NCBI GenBank assembly: GCA_018333605.1
Contig: JAGXSV010000016.1
Coordinates: 50,547 to 114,546 of the forward strand
Reading direction: 5' to 3'
Origin: Hydrogenophaga sp.
GTDB lineage: Bacteria; Pseudomonadota; Gammaproteobacteria; Burkholderiales; Burkholderiaceae_C
DNA length: 64,000 nt
Shown here: piece by piece, positions 19,632 through 29,478 of the stretch
Layout of the letters: every line of letters starts with the position of its first letter
Numbering within the stretch: position 1 is the stretch's first letter
Translations under genes and position numbers: made by a program
Notes under the pieces: model-generated
The model's database searches: none
The model's input: only the letters and a program-made list of their open reading frames with translations
What the model was told of the DNA's origin: nothing

Positions 19632-20813
19632 TTAGCCGAGTACGGTTTGGGCCACGATGTTGCGCTGCACTTCGTTGGAGCCGCCATAGATGGTGGTCTT
19701 GCGCATGTTGAAGTAGGTGGACGCCAACGGCGCGTTGGCCACCTCGCCACCCGGGAAGTTGCCTTGCCAGCCGGCTTCCATGGCTTCTTCGATGAACGGC
19801 AGGGCAAACGGCCCAGCCGCCAGCATCATGAGTTCGGCGTAGCGCTGCTGGATCTCGCTGCCTTTGATCTTGAGCAGGCCGGCAATGTCCAGCGAGTTCT
19901 TGCCCGATTTTTCAGCGCTGAGCACGCGCAGCACCAGCATTTCCAGTGCCACCACATCCACTTCCAGCAAGGCAATCTGGTCGCGAAAACGCAGGTCGTC
20001 CCACACGCTTTCGGCCTTGGCGATGCGCTTGAGGCGCTCCAGTTCGCGTTTGGCGCGGTTCACGTCGGCGATGTTGGTGCGCTCGTGGCTGAGCAGGTGC
20101 TTGGCGTAGGTCCAGCCCTTGTTTTCTTCGCCAACCAGGTTTTCCGCTGGCACTTCCACGTTGTCAAACCAGACTTCGTTGACCTCGCATTCGCCGTCCA
20201 GCAGTTTGATGGGGCGCACGCTGACGCCGGGCGAGTTCATGTCGATCAGCAGGAAGCTGATACCGGTCTGCGGCTTGCCTTCGGTGGACGTGCGGACGAG
20301 GCAAAAAATCCATTCACCGTACTGGCCCAGCGTGGTCCAGGTTTTCTGACCGTTGACGATGTATTTTTCACCCTGACGCTCGGCGCGGCACTTCACCGAA
20401 GCCAGGTCAGAGCCCGAGCCGGGTTCGCTGTAGCCCTGGCTCCACCACACCTCGCCACTGGCGATGCCGGGCAAAAAACGTTCTTGCTGCGCCTTGTTGC
20501 CAAAGGCCATGATGACCGGGGCCACCATCACCGGGCCAAAAGGCACCACGCGCGGCGCACCGGCCAGGGCGCACTCTTCTTCAAACAGGTGTTTTTGCAC
20601 CGCGTTCCAACCGGGACCGCCGAATTCTTTGGGCCAGCCATGGCCCAGCCAGCCCTTTTTGCCCAGTATCCTGGCCCAGCGCTGCATGTCGTCGCGCGTC
20701 AGGCGCAGCGCGTTGTGCACCTTGTGGGCAATGTCGGCGGGCAGGTTGGCCTTGACCCAGGCGCGAATGTCTTCACGAAACGCCTGCTCTTCGGACGTGA
20801 ATGCCAGATCCAT
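19632..20813 (-). CDS. pimC: Acyl-CoA dehydrogenase, large subunit (PimC type)
   Basis: 393-residue acyl-CoA dehydrogenase. 'WWSQGYSEPGSGSDLASVKCRA' is the flavin-binding signature, 'YIVNGQKTWTTLGQYGEWIF' follows it, and the C-terminus 'TTIYGGSNEVQRNIVAQTVLG' is the family's nucleotide-contact loop. It begins 'MDLAFTSEEQAFREDIRAWV'. First gene of the two-gene minus-strand unit with the PimD-type subunit. It likely introduces a 2,3 double bond into an acyl-CoA during beta-oxidation. Confidence 0.83.
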   Translation of the reverse strand: MDLAFTSEEQAFREDIRAWVKANLPADIAHKVHNALRLTRDDMQRWARILGKKGWLGHGWPKEFGGPGWNAVQKHLFEEECALAGAPRVVPFGPVMVAPVIMAFGNKAQQERFLPGIASGEVWWSQGYSEPGSGSDLASVKCRAERQGEKYIVNGQKTWTTLGQYGEWIFCLVRTSTEGKPQTGISFLLIDMNSPGVSVRPIKLLDGECEVNEVWFDNVEVPAENLVGEENKGWTYAKHLLSHERTNIADVNRAKRELERLKRIAKAESVWDDLRFRDQIALLEVDVVALEMLVLRVLSAEKSGKNSLDIAGLLKIKGSEIQQRYAELMMLAAGPFALPFIEEAMEAGWQGNFPGGEVANAPLASTYFNMRKTTIYGGSNEVQRNIVAQTVLG

Positions 20814-20891
20814 GGGGTTGTCTCCTTAGTGAGCGCAGTGTGAAAGAGGCTCTGCGCAAATCAGCCGTCAAGTTTGGCACGACCGTTCGTT

Positions 20892-21611
20892 TCAGTCCTG
20901 TCCGGGCTGCGACAAGCCGAGCGCTTTGTGCAGGCTTTGCAACTGGTCTTGCAGCAAGGCCACGGTGTCTTCCAGGGTGGCCACGCGGCGGGTGAGCGCG
21001 ATCACGTCGTCCTCTGTGGCGCCAGTGGCGCCGGGAGCGGCGGTGTTTTGCAGCGCAGACAGATCGACTGGGCCACAGAGCAGGTGCGCCCAGCGCTGCT
21101 CGCGTGCCCCGGGTGCGCGCGGCAGTTTCACCACCAGAGCGCCGCCTTTTTCAGGGGACCGGTCTTGCAGCTCTTCCAGAAAGGCATCGACGGATGCAAT
21201 GTCCAGAAACTTGTACCAGCGCTCGGTGTTCAGGCGCAGTTCACCGGCGGTTTGCGGCCCGCGCAGCATCAGCATGCCCAGCAGCACGGCCGACTGCTCG
21301 GGCACGCCCACCGCCCGCATGAAGTTGTGTTCGTAGCGGGTGGCCCGCCCGCCGCTGGACTCGAACACCAGATTCAGGTGGCGCAAACCTTCCAGAGCTT
21401 CCACCACCAGCGCGTCGGGCAGTTGCAGCACCGGGTCGCGGCTGGACTTCTGGTTGCAGCCGGTGATCAGCGTGTTGAGCGTGAGTGGGTAGCTGTCGGG
21501 CACCGTGCGGGCCTTCTCCATCAGGGTGCCCAGCACGCGGGCTTCGGCAACCGAGAGCGGACGCTGTTGAAAATCGTGTGAGCGCGGGGTGATCGCTTGG
21601 TCTGGGGTCAT
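20892..21611 (-). CDS. yceH: YceH family protein (DUF480)
   Basis: 239 residues. The family layout is clear: '[30 protein letters not shown]', '[14 protein letters not shown]', '[23 protein letters not shown]', and a C-terminal coiled segment '[23 protein letters not shown]'. The fold is two winged-helix domains, so nucleic-acid binding is possible, but no function is established. It is divergent from purN with only 14 bp between the two start codons, so the promoters must overlap coding sequence. Confidence 0.9.
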   Translation of the reverse strand: MTPDQAITPRSHDFQQRPLSVAEARVLGTLMEKARTVPDSYPLTLNTLITGCNQKSSRDPVLQLPDALVVEALEGLRHLNLVFESSGGRATRYEHNFMRAVGVPEQSAVLLGMLMLRGPQTAGELRLNTERWYKFLDIASVDAFLEELQDRSPEKGGALVVKLPRAPGAREQRWAHLLCGPVDLSALQNTAAPGATGATEDDVIALTRRVATLEDTVALLQDQLQSLHKALGLSQPGQD

Positions 21612-21625
21612 TACACTTCTCGGCC

Positions 21626-22222
21626 ATGTCAGGCGTGAACAAAAACATCGTTATTCTGATCTCCGGCAGCGGCTCCAACATGGCCGCCATCGTGAAGACC
21701 GCTCAAAAACACCACTGGAGAGAGCAATTCGGCGCCCGAGTGGCGGCCGTCATCAGCAACAAGGCCGAGGCCAAAGGTCTGGAGTTTGCCCGTGAACAGG
21801 GCCTCGCCACCGCCGTGGTCGACCACAAGGCGTTCGCCAACCGCGAAGCTTTTGACGCCGAGCTGATGGCCACGATCGACCGCCATGCCCCCGCGCTGGT
21901 GGTGCTGGCCGGCTTCATGCGCATCCTCACGCCCGGCTTTGTGCAGCATTACGCGGGCCGGCTCATCAACATCCACCCCAGCTTGCTGCCCGCTTTCACG
22001 GGCTTGAACACCCACCAGCGCGCCATCGACATGGGTTGCAAGTTTGGCGGCTGTACCGTGCACCGTGTGACGACCGAGTTGGACCATGGCGACATTCTGG
22101 AGCAGGCGGTGGTGCCGGTGCTGCCCGGCGACACGGCACAGGCACTGGCCGAGCGCGTGCTGACCCAAGAGCACCTGATTTACCCGCGGGCGGTGGAGGG
22201 CTTGCTGGAACAAATCGTATAA
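21626..22222 (+). CDS. purN: Phosphoribosylglycinamide formyltransferase
   Basis: 198 residues. It transfers a formyl group from 10-formyl-THF to GAR in purine synthesis. Motifs: '[14 protein letters not shown]' (phosphate loop), '[15 protein letters not shown]', the catalytic Asn and His in '[14 protein letters not shown]', and the catalytic Asp in '[13 protein letters not shown]'. Length and motif spacing are normal. It is followed by a repeat-like GC-rich stretch. Confidence 0.96.
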   Translation: MSGVNKNIVILISGSGSNMAAIVKTAQKHHWREQFGARVAAVISNKAEAKGLEFAREQGLATAVVDHKAFANREAFDAELMATIDRHAPALVVLAGFMRILTPGFVQHYAGRLINIHPSLLPAFTGLNTHQRAIDMGCKFGGCTVHRVTTELDHGDILEQAVVPVLPGDTAQALAERVLTQEHLIYPRAVEGLLEQIV

Positions 22223-22261
22223 ATCCACCAAGCTGGCAGAGCGACGAAGGACCGTCAACCG

Positions 22262-22335
22262 AGAAGGCGGCGGAACCCGCTTCGCCGGGCCCGGAGCGAA
22301 GTTCCTCGAGGGGGTGACGCGCCGGCGGCGCGGGG
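22262..22335 (-). repeat. GC-rich intergenic repeat, probable copy 4 (inverted)
   Basis: Read on the minus strand it shows 'ccccgcgccgccggcgcgtc', then 'accccctcgagg', matching the start of the other family members. It lies between purN and the end of prfC. Confidence 0.55.
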
Positions 22336-22349
22336 ATGGGTCAAGCCGT

Positions 22350-23969
22350 TTACATGCTCTTGTGAAACACCAGGCCCGCATGCTCGCGCATGGCGTGAAA
22401 CTTGATCTTCGGCCAGTTCGCCTCCACCGCCCGCAGCGTGGCTTGGTGGTCTACCAGCAAGGTGGGCGCGTCCACGGCGTCCAGCGCTACGCGGTGGCTG
22501 TTGGCATCAATGAACTTTTTCAGCTCTACCTCGCCGCCGTCTTCGGGTGCGCAGGTCACCCAGCGTGCCACCTGGTAAGGGCTGTTCATGATGCGGGCTT
22601 TCACGCCGTATTCATGCTCCAGCCGGTGCGCCACCACTTCAAACTGCAGTTGTCCCACAGCGCCCAGCAGCAGCACGCTGCCCGCCACCGGGCGAAACAC
22701 CTGAATGGCACCTTCTTCACCCAGTTGGGTCAGGCCCGCGCGCAGTTGCTTGCTGCGCAGGGGGTCGGCCACTTCCACGCTGCGGATGATTTCTGGCGCA
22801 AAAAACGGCAGGCCGGTGAATTGCAGCGTTTCGCCTTCCGTAAGCGTGTCGCCCAGTTGCAGCACGCCGTGGTTGGGAATACCAATGATGTCGCCCGCAA
22901 AAGCTTCGTCGAGCAACTCGCGCCGCTGGCTCAAAAAGCTCACCACGGTGTTGGGGCGCAGGTCTTTGCCGCTGCGCACCACCCTGAGCTTCATGCCGCG
23001 CTCAAAGTGGCCGCTGGCCACGCGCACGAAGGCGATGCGGTCGCGGTGCGCCGGGTCCATGTTGGCCTGGATCTTGAACACCACGCCGGTGAATTTCGGC
23101 TCGTCCGGGTGCACCACGCGCTGAATGGCCGGGCGATCGCCGGGCGGCGGTGCCAGGTCCACCAGCGCGTCCAGCACCTCGCGCACGCCAAAGTTGTTCA
23201 CCGCCGAGCCAAACAGCATCGGCGTCTGGCGCCCGGCCAAAAATTCGGCCTCGTCAAACGCGGGGGAAGCACCTTCAACCAACTCCAGTTCCTCCTTGGC
23301 CTGTTCAAATTCAGCGCCAAAGCGTTTCACGCTTTCGGGGTTGTTCAGCCCGCTCAGCACGTCTTCGTCGCCACCGCGGCGGTCTTCGCCGGCGGCAAAC
23401 ACACGCATCTGGTCGGTGCGGCGGTCAAAAACGCCCCGAAACGTCTTGCCCATGCCCACGGGCCAGGTGAATGGCACCACCGTCATACCCAACTCGCGCT
23501 CAATCTCGTCCATCAGGTCCAGCGGGGCTTGCACTTCGCGGTCCATCTTGTTGACGAAGGTGAGGATGGGTGTGTTGCGCGCCCGGCACACCTGCAGCAG
23601 GCGCCGCGTCTGCGGCTCCACGCCGTTCCCGGCGTCGATCACCATCAGCGCAGCATCCACCGCAGTCAAAACGCGGTAGGTGTCTTCGCTGAAGTCCTGG
23701 TGGCCCGGCGTGTCGAGCAGGTTGATCACGCAGTCGCGATATTCCATCTGCATCACCGACGAAGCGACCGAAATGCCGCGCTGCTTTTCGATCTCCATCC
23801 AGTCGCTGGTGGCGTGGCGTGCCGCCTTGCGCGCCTTCACCGACCCGGCGATGTTGATCGCGCCAGAGAACAGCAACAGCTTCTCGGTCAGCGTGGTCTT
23901 GCCCGCGTCGGGGTGGGAAATGATGGCGAATGTGCGCCGGCGGCGCACCTGGTTGGAGAGTTCGGACAT
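22350..23969 (-). CDS. prfC: Peptide chain release factor 3
   Basis: 539-residue translational GTPase that recycles RF1/RF2. G1 is 'SHPDAGKTTLTEKLL', G3 is 'LLDTPGHQDF', G4 is 'TFVNKMDRE', and 'QRGISVASSVMQMEY' is the switch I region typical of RF3. The C-terminal RF3 domain includes 'GAVGQLQFEVVAHRLEHEYGV'. Length is standard. Divergent from the RsmB-like gene. Confidence 0.97.
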   Translation of the reverse strand: MSELSNQVRRRRTFAIISHPDAGKTTLTEKLLLFSGAINIAGSVKARKAARHATSDWMEIEKQRGISVASSVMQMEYRDCVINLLDTPGHQDFSEDTYRVLTAVDAALMVIDAGNGVEPQTRRLLQVCRARNTPILTFVNKMDREVQAPLDLMDEIERELGMTVVPFTWPVGMGKTFRGVFDRRTDQMRVFAAGEDRRGGDEDVLSGLNNPESVKRFGAEFEQAKEELELVEGASPAFDEAEFLAGRQTPMLFGSAVNNFGVREVLDALVDLAPPPGDRPAIQRVVHPDEPKFTGVVFKIQANMDPAHRDRIAFVRVASGHFERGMKLRVVRSGKDLRPNTVVSFLSQRRELLDEAFAGDIIGIPNHGVLQLGDTLTEGETLQFTGLPFFAPEIIRSVEVADPLRSKQLRAGLTQLGEEGAIQVFRPVAGSVLLLGAVGQLQFEVVAHRLEHEYGVKARIMNSPYQVARWVTCAPEDGGEVELKKFIDANSHRVALDAVDAPTLLVDHQATLRAVEANWPKIKFHAMREHAGLVFHKSM

Positions 23970-24072
23970 AACCTTTGATTATCCCGCACCCCAGCCGGCC
24001 TGCCTGCAGCGCATGCACAACTCGCCGGCGGCTGTGCCAGCAGCCGAATGAAGGCAATGGGACAATAGACCC

Positions 24073-25341
24073 ATGCACCCAAAAGCCCTTCTGGACGAAT
24101 CCGCCAACCTGATCGAACTCGTTTACAAATTTGAGCACCCCGCCGATGCGGTGGTGTCCCGTTACTTCCGGGAGCACCGCTCGCTCGGTCCGCGCGAGCG
24201 GGCCACCCTGTCCGACACGGTTTACGCCACTCTGCGTGAGCGCCTGAAATTTGAATGGCTCGCGCGCTCCGGCAGCGGTTCCAAATGGCGCCGCTTGGCC
24301 GTGTTGGGTTTTCCGGGTGACCGTGACTTTCTCAAAAGCGCGCTCACCGATGTCGAAAAGAACTGGCTCGACCGCTGCGATGCAGTGATCGATGCCGACC
24401 TGATGGCGCCCCACCGCCACAACCTGCCCGAGTGGCTGGCCACCGCACTGCGCGAGCAGGTGGGGCCTGAGTTTGACGCGCTCGTGGCCAGCCTGAACCA
24501 GCCCGCGCCGCTGGACCTGCGTGTCAACGTGCTGAAAAAAAAGCGCGAAGCGGTGCTGGCCGAACTGCGTCAAGCGGGTCTGAGTTGCGAGCCCACACCG
24601 TATTCGCCCATGGGCATCCGCTTGCAGGGCAAGCCCTCGCTGGCCAAACTGCCTGCTTTTGTGCAAGGCGACGTGGAAGTGCAAGACGAGGGTTCCCAAC
24701 TGCTGGCCCTGCTGCTGGATGCCAAACGCGGCGAGATGGTGGTGGATTTTTGCGCCGGCGCCGGCGGCAAGACGCTGGCCATTGGCGCGGCCATGCGCAA
24801 CAGCGGACGCTTGTATGCGTTTGATACGTCCGGTCATCGGCTCGATGCACTCAAGCCTCGGTTGGCACGCAGCGGCCTGTCCAATGTGCATCCGGTGGCC
24901 ATCGCGCACGAGCGCGACGATCGCATCAAGCGCCTCGCGGGCAAGATCGACCGCGTGCTGGTGGACGCGCCTTGCTCAGGCCTGGGTACGCTGCGTCGCA
25001 GCCCCGACCTGAAGTGGCGCCAAAACCCCCAGACCGTGGCGGCCCAAGCCGAGTTGCAACAGGCGATTTTGCGCAGTGCGGCGCGCCTGCTGAAGCCGGG
25101 TGGGCGCTTGGTTTATGCCACCTGTAGCCTGCTACCTGCAGAAAATGAGTCGGTTGCACAAGCCTTCAGCGAGACCCATCCGGACTTCGATCTGGTGCCT
25201 GTCGCTGGTTTGTTGGCAGTTGCCCAGGTGCCCGACGCTGCGTCGCTCTGTATCTTGGAGGGAGGGCAAATGCTGCGTTTGTGGCCGCATCGGCACGCAA
25301 CAGACGGCTTTTTTGCTGCCGTCTGGCAGAAGAAGACTTGA
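24073..25341 (+). CDS. RsmB/NOP family class I SAM-dependent RNA methyltransferase
   Basis: 422-residue cytosine-5 RNA methyltransferase. The SAM loop is 'VVDFCAGAGGKTLAIGAAM', the first active-site Cys is in 'VLVDAPCSGLGTLRRSPDL', and the second Cys is in 'LVYATCSLLPAENE'. The N-terminal 150 residues are helical and NusB-like. It probably methylates 16S rRNA, but Burkholderiales carry more than one RsmB/NOP member, so equivalence to C967 methyltransferase RsmB is not certain. Confidence 0.88.
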   Translation: MHPKALLDESANLIELVYKFEHPADAVVSRYFREHRSLGPRERATLSDTVYATLRERLKFEWLARSGSGSKWRRLAVLGFPGDRDFLKSALTDVEKNWLDRCDAVIDADLMAPHRHNLPEWLATALREQVGPEFDALVASLNQPAPLDLRVNVLKKKREAVLAELRQAGLSCEPTPYSPMGIRLQGKPSLAKLPAFVQGDVEVQDEGSQLLALLLDAKRGEMVVDFCAGAGGKTLAIGAAMRNSGRLYAFDTSGHRLDALKPRLARSGLSNVHPVAIAHERDDRIKRLAGKIDRVLVDAPCSGLGTLRRSPDLKWRQNPQTVAAQAELQQAILRSAARLLKPGGRLVYATCSLLPAENESVAQAFSETHPDFDLVPVAGLLAVAQVPDAASLCILEGGQMLRLWPHRHATDGFFAAVWQKKT

Positions 25342-25511
25342 AGAATGAAATAGAGGCCTGATGTTTGCCATGCTTGATGCCCGCAAGTCTGTCGAGTATT
25401 TGGTGATTTGCACCCTCGGCCTTAAAATTTCAGGTTTTTTGGCTGCACCTTTCTTTCAGAGGGGTCAAGCTTCATGCACCCGCCGCCGTTGGGCGGTCAT
25501 ATAGGAAATCA

Positions 25512-26729
25512 ATGTTTTCTACCGATTCCGGATTTTTTTCCACCCTGTGGGCTGCTGTGATTCAGCAATTGGCTCACGGACTGACGGAGGCCAGTTGGTG
25601 GCAGATCGTCGTGGTCACCTTGGTGTTTACGCACATCACCATCGCCAGCGTCACCATTTTTCTGCACCGCCACCAAGCGCACCGTGCGCTGGATCTGCAC
25701 CCCATTGCCTCGCACTTTTTCCGTTTCTGGCTCTGGCTGACGACGGGTCAGGTGACCAAGGAATGGGCAGCTATTCACCGAAAGCACCACGCCAAGTGCG
25801 AGCAAGCGGAAGATCCGCACAGCCCGCATGTGTACGGCATCAAGAAAGTGCTGTTTGAGGGTGCTGAGTTGTACCGTGCCGAGTCCAAAAACAAGGAAAC
25901 CATGGCACGCTATGGTCACGGTACGCCGGACGACTGGATTGAGCGCAACCTTTACACCAAGTATTCCTGGCAAGGGGTGGGGCTGATGATGATCATCGAC
26001 ATCGCCCTGTTTGGCGCTGCGGGTCTGGCGGTCTGGGCGGTTCAAATGGCCTGGATTCCCATCACGGCGGCCGGCATCATCAATGGCGCGGCCCACTACT
26101 GGGGCTACCGCAACTTCGAGGCAACCGACGCCAGCACCAACATTTCGCCCTGGGGCATCCTCATTGGCGGCGAAGAGTTGCACAACAACCACCACACCTA
26201 CCCCACCTCGGCCAAGCTGTCGGTGAAGCCCTACGAGTTTGACATTGGCTGGATGTACATCCGCATCATGCAGATGATGGGCTTGGCGACCGTGAAAAAG
26301 ACGCCGCCAAAAATGGCTTACGGCGACGTCAAACCCGTGGCTGACGAGAAAACGTTGGAAGCCATCATTGCCAACCGCTATGAGGTGATGGCCGGCTACG
26401 CCCGAAAAATGCGCGATGTATTTCAGCATGAAGCCGCCACGCCCAAGGTGGATGCCAGCGTGCTCAAAACCGCCAGTCGCTGGTTGCATCGCGATGCGGA
26501 CAAGGTGCCTGCGGCCGCCGTATCGCAGTTGAGCCAGGCACGTGCCGCCTACCCGGTGCTGGACAAGATGGTGGTCATGCGTGAGGAGTTGCGTCAGATC
26601 TGGCTGAATACATCGCATTCGCGCGAGCAACTCGCGGCCGACCTCCAGGCCTGGTGCCGTCGTGCCGAAGAAAGTGGTATTGCTGCCTTGCGCGAGTTCT
26701 CGATTCAGTTGCGCTCTGCTCGGGCCTGA
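25512..26729 (+). CDS. Acyl-CoA/acyl-lipid fatty acid desaturase
   Basis: 405-residue integral membrane di-iron enzyme. The three histidine boxes are 'HRHQAHRA', 'HRKHHAKCE' and 'HNNHHTYP', with hydrophobic segments before and between them ('IVVVTLVFTHITIASVTIFL', 'GLMMIIDIALFGAAGLAVWAV'). It likely puts a cis double bond into fatty acyl chains to adjust membrane fluidity. The C-terminal 110 residues form a soluble helical extension beyond the usual core. It sits in its own unit, ending in repeat copy 5 and a strong terminator. Confidence 0.9.
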   Translation: MFSTDSGFFSTLWAAVIQQLAHGLTEASWWQIVVVTLVFTHITIASVTIFLHRHQAHRALDLHPIASHFFRFWLWLTTGQVTKEWAAIHRKHHAKCEQAEDPHSPHVYGIKKVLFEGAELYRAESKNKETMARYGHGTPDDWIERNLYTKYSWQGVGLMMIIDIALFGAAGLAVWAVQMAWIPITAAGIINGAAHYWGYRNFEATDASTNISPWGILIGGEELHNNHHTYPTSAKLSVKPYEFDIGWMYIRIMQMMGLATVKKTPPKMAYGDVKPVADEKTLEAIIANRYEVMAGYARKMRDVFQHEAATPKVDASVLKTASRWLHRDADKVPAAAVSQLSQARAAYPVLDKMVVMREELRQIWLNTSHSREQLAADLQAWCRRAEESGIAALREFSIQLRSARA

Positions 26730-26735
26730 ACTTGG

Positions 26736-26805
26736 TTCACCGCCGCGGCTGCGGCGCGGCTACCCCTCAGGGGTGACAACGCTGGCGACCCGTCTAAGCC
26801 GGTTC
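26736..26805 (+). repeat. GC-rich intergenic repeat, diverged copy 5
   Basis: Begins 6 bp after the desaturase stop: 'ccgccgcggctgcggcgcgg', then 'ctacccctcaggggtgac' (C-run/G-run hairpin). It resembles the other copies in order and position but with lower identity. Confidence 0.5.
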
Positions 26806-26847
26806 TGCGCCGGAAAGATCCAGGCTTTATCTTCTCCAGATGGGCCC

Positions 26848-26889
26848 CCAACAAAAAAGCCGCTGTTTTCACAGCGGCTTTTTTGTTGG
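26848..26889. terminator. Bidirectional intrinsic terminator, perfect 18-bp stem
   Basis: 'ccaacaaaaaagccgctg' is followed by a 6-base loop and its exact reverse complement. A- and T-runs within the stem make it work on both strands, ending the desaturase (+) and rpmB-rpmG (-) units. Confidence 0.95.
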
Positions 26890-26904
26890 AGACATCCGAC
26901 TGAA

Positions 26905-27075
26905 TTACTTCAGCTTGATTTCTTTGTAGTCCACATGCTTTCGAGCTTTTGGATCAAACTTTTTGATCAACATTTTCTCGGGCGTGGTCTTCTTGTTTTT
27001 GGTGGTGGTGTAGAAATGGCCGGTTCCAGCAGTGGATTCCAGCTTGATTTTCTCGCGTGCGCCTTTGGTTGCCAT
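26905..27075 (-). CDS. rpmG: 50S ribosomal protein L33
   Basis: 56 residues beginning '[20 protein letters not shown]' and ending '[11 protein letters not shown]', a standard bacterial L33. It lacks the zinc-binding Cys pairs found in some paralogues. It follows rpmB by 12 bp on the same strand, the conserved L28-L33 operon. Confidence 0.97.
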   Translation of the reverse strand: MATKGAREKIKLESTAGTGHFYTTTKNKKTTPEKMLIKKFDPKARKHVDYKEIKLK

Positions 27076-27087
27076 GGTCGGTTCTCC

Positions 27088-27321
27088 TTAAGCCTGGCCG
27101 CGTGCGCGCAGGTCTGCGAGCACGGCATCGATGCCGTTTTTGTCGATCAGGCGCAGGGCTGCACCTGAGACGCGAAGACGCACCCAGCGGTTTTCGCTCT
27201 CGACCCAAAAACGGCGGTATTGCAGGTTCGGCAGGAACCGGCGCTTGGTTTTGTTGTTGGCGTGGGAAACGTTGTTCCCAACCATGGGCTTTTTGCCCGT
27301 TACGTCGCAGACGCGTGCCAT
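27088..27321 (-). CDS. rpmB: 50S ribosomal protein L28
   Basis: 77 residues beginning '[20 protein letters not shown]' and containing '[18 protein letters not shown]' and '[17 protein letters not shown]', the L28 hallmarks. First gene of rpmB-rpmG. The 243 bp upstream, to the end of trxB, holds no gene and must carry the promoter and leader. Confidence 0.97.
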   Translation of the reverse strand: MARVCDVTGKKPMVGNNVSHANNKTKRRFLPNLQYRRFWVESENRWVRLRVSGAALRLIDKNGIDAVLADLRARGQA

Positions 27322-27564
27322 GAGGACACTCCGATCATTTTCTTACAGCTGTTTGCCGAAGACCTGACGCTGTATCGCAGCAGGCCTTCACTGGCACTTC
27401 AGCCTCACCTCGCCAAAATAGGGTGGCGGTAACCCGAATCTTGCTGCAACGAGTGAAGCCAAGGTTAAAAACCCGGAAAATTGCAGCAAAGCCTTGAATT
27501 ATAGCCTCGGGCTGGAAAACGGTCTACGAGAGAGCGGATTCCTGCTTTTCCGGGGCAGCCCGAC

Positions 27565-28584
<1,020 letters not shown>

Positions 28585-28675
28585 TCAAACCATCCTGTAG
28601 CGGGATGGGGGCCTGTATCTCTTCGGCATTGTATGAAACAGCGCTGCTTATGCAGCCTGACGAGAGGAATAACAC

Positions 28676-29350
28676 ATGTCCCTACTGTCCAATCTGGATC
28701 TGATTCGCCGGGTTCCGCTGTTTTCAACCCTGACCCAGACTCAGGCCGAGTCAGTGGCCGATGCTGTGATCAAGCGACGTTTCAAGCGTGGAGATTGCAT
28801 CGTCGAGCAGGGCAAAAAGTCCAATTTCCTGGCCATCATGCTGACCGGCCGGGCGCGCGTCGTGACCACCGACGCACGGGGTCGCGAGGTGATTCTGGCG
28901 ACCATGAATCCGGGCGATTACGTGGGTGAGATGAGTCTGATCGACAACCAGCCGCACTCGGCAACGGTGCGGGCTGAGGTACAGACCGACGTCCTTGTTT
29001 TGGGTCTGGCGGAGTTCTCGCGCTGTTTGCCCGATAGCACGTCCATGGCCTACGCTGTCATGAGGGGTTTGGTGCAGCGTCTGCGCCATGCCGACAGCAA
29101 AATCGAGTCGCTGGCGTTGATGGATGTGTATGGTCGGGTCGCCCGTGCGCTGCTGGAGTTTGCCAAGCCGGACAAAGATGGCCAATTGGTGATCCGCGAC
29201 CGCGTGTCTCGCCAGGATGTGGCCAAAATGATCGGCGCGTCGCGTGAAATGGTCAGCCGGGTAATGAAGGACCTGGAGGACCGCGGCTTTATTGAGGTTA
29301 CCGAAGACGGCTGCACGCTCCTCAGGGAACGTCTCAATGCGTTAGGCTGA
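28676..29350 (+). CDS. Crp/Fnr family transcriptional regulator
   Basis: 224 residues, intact, unlike the remnant at 6651. The N-terminal cyclic-nucleotide-binding fold has 'MLTGRARVVTTDARGREVIL' and 'MNPGDYVGEMSLIDNQPHSATV' (phosphate-binding cassette region, G-E-M-S and S-A-T). The dimer helix follows, and the winged helix-turn-helix is 'VSRQDVAKMIGASREMVSRVMKDLEDRG'. No Fnr-type N-terminal cysteine cluster is present, so oxygen sensing by an iron-sulfur cluster is unlikely. Effector and targets unknown. Located between trxB and ftsK. Confidence 0.88.
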   Translation: MSLLSNLDLIRRVPLFSTLTQTQAESVADAVIKRRFKRGDCIVEQGKKSNFLAIMLTGRARVVTTDARGREVILATMNPGDYVGEMSLIDNQPHSATVRAEVQTDVLVLGLAEFSRCLPDSTSMAYAVMRGLVQRLRHADSKIESLALMDVYGRVARALLEFAKPDKDGQLVIRDRVSRQDVAKMIGASREMVSRVMKDLEDRGFIEVTEDGCTLLRERLNALG

Positions 29351-29478
29351 GCGTTCCCGCAGGGGGTTCGGCGGGTTCCCCGTGACAGGGGGCGCTTTCC
29401 CGGGCGAGCCTGCCCTGCACGCCAGAGCGAAAGCACAAAACCTTGGGTTAAGCTCGCTTCAGGGAAATTCCGAAGCCT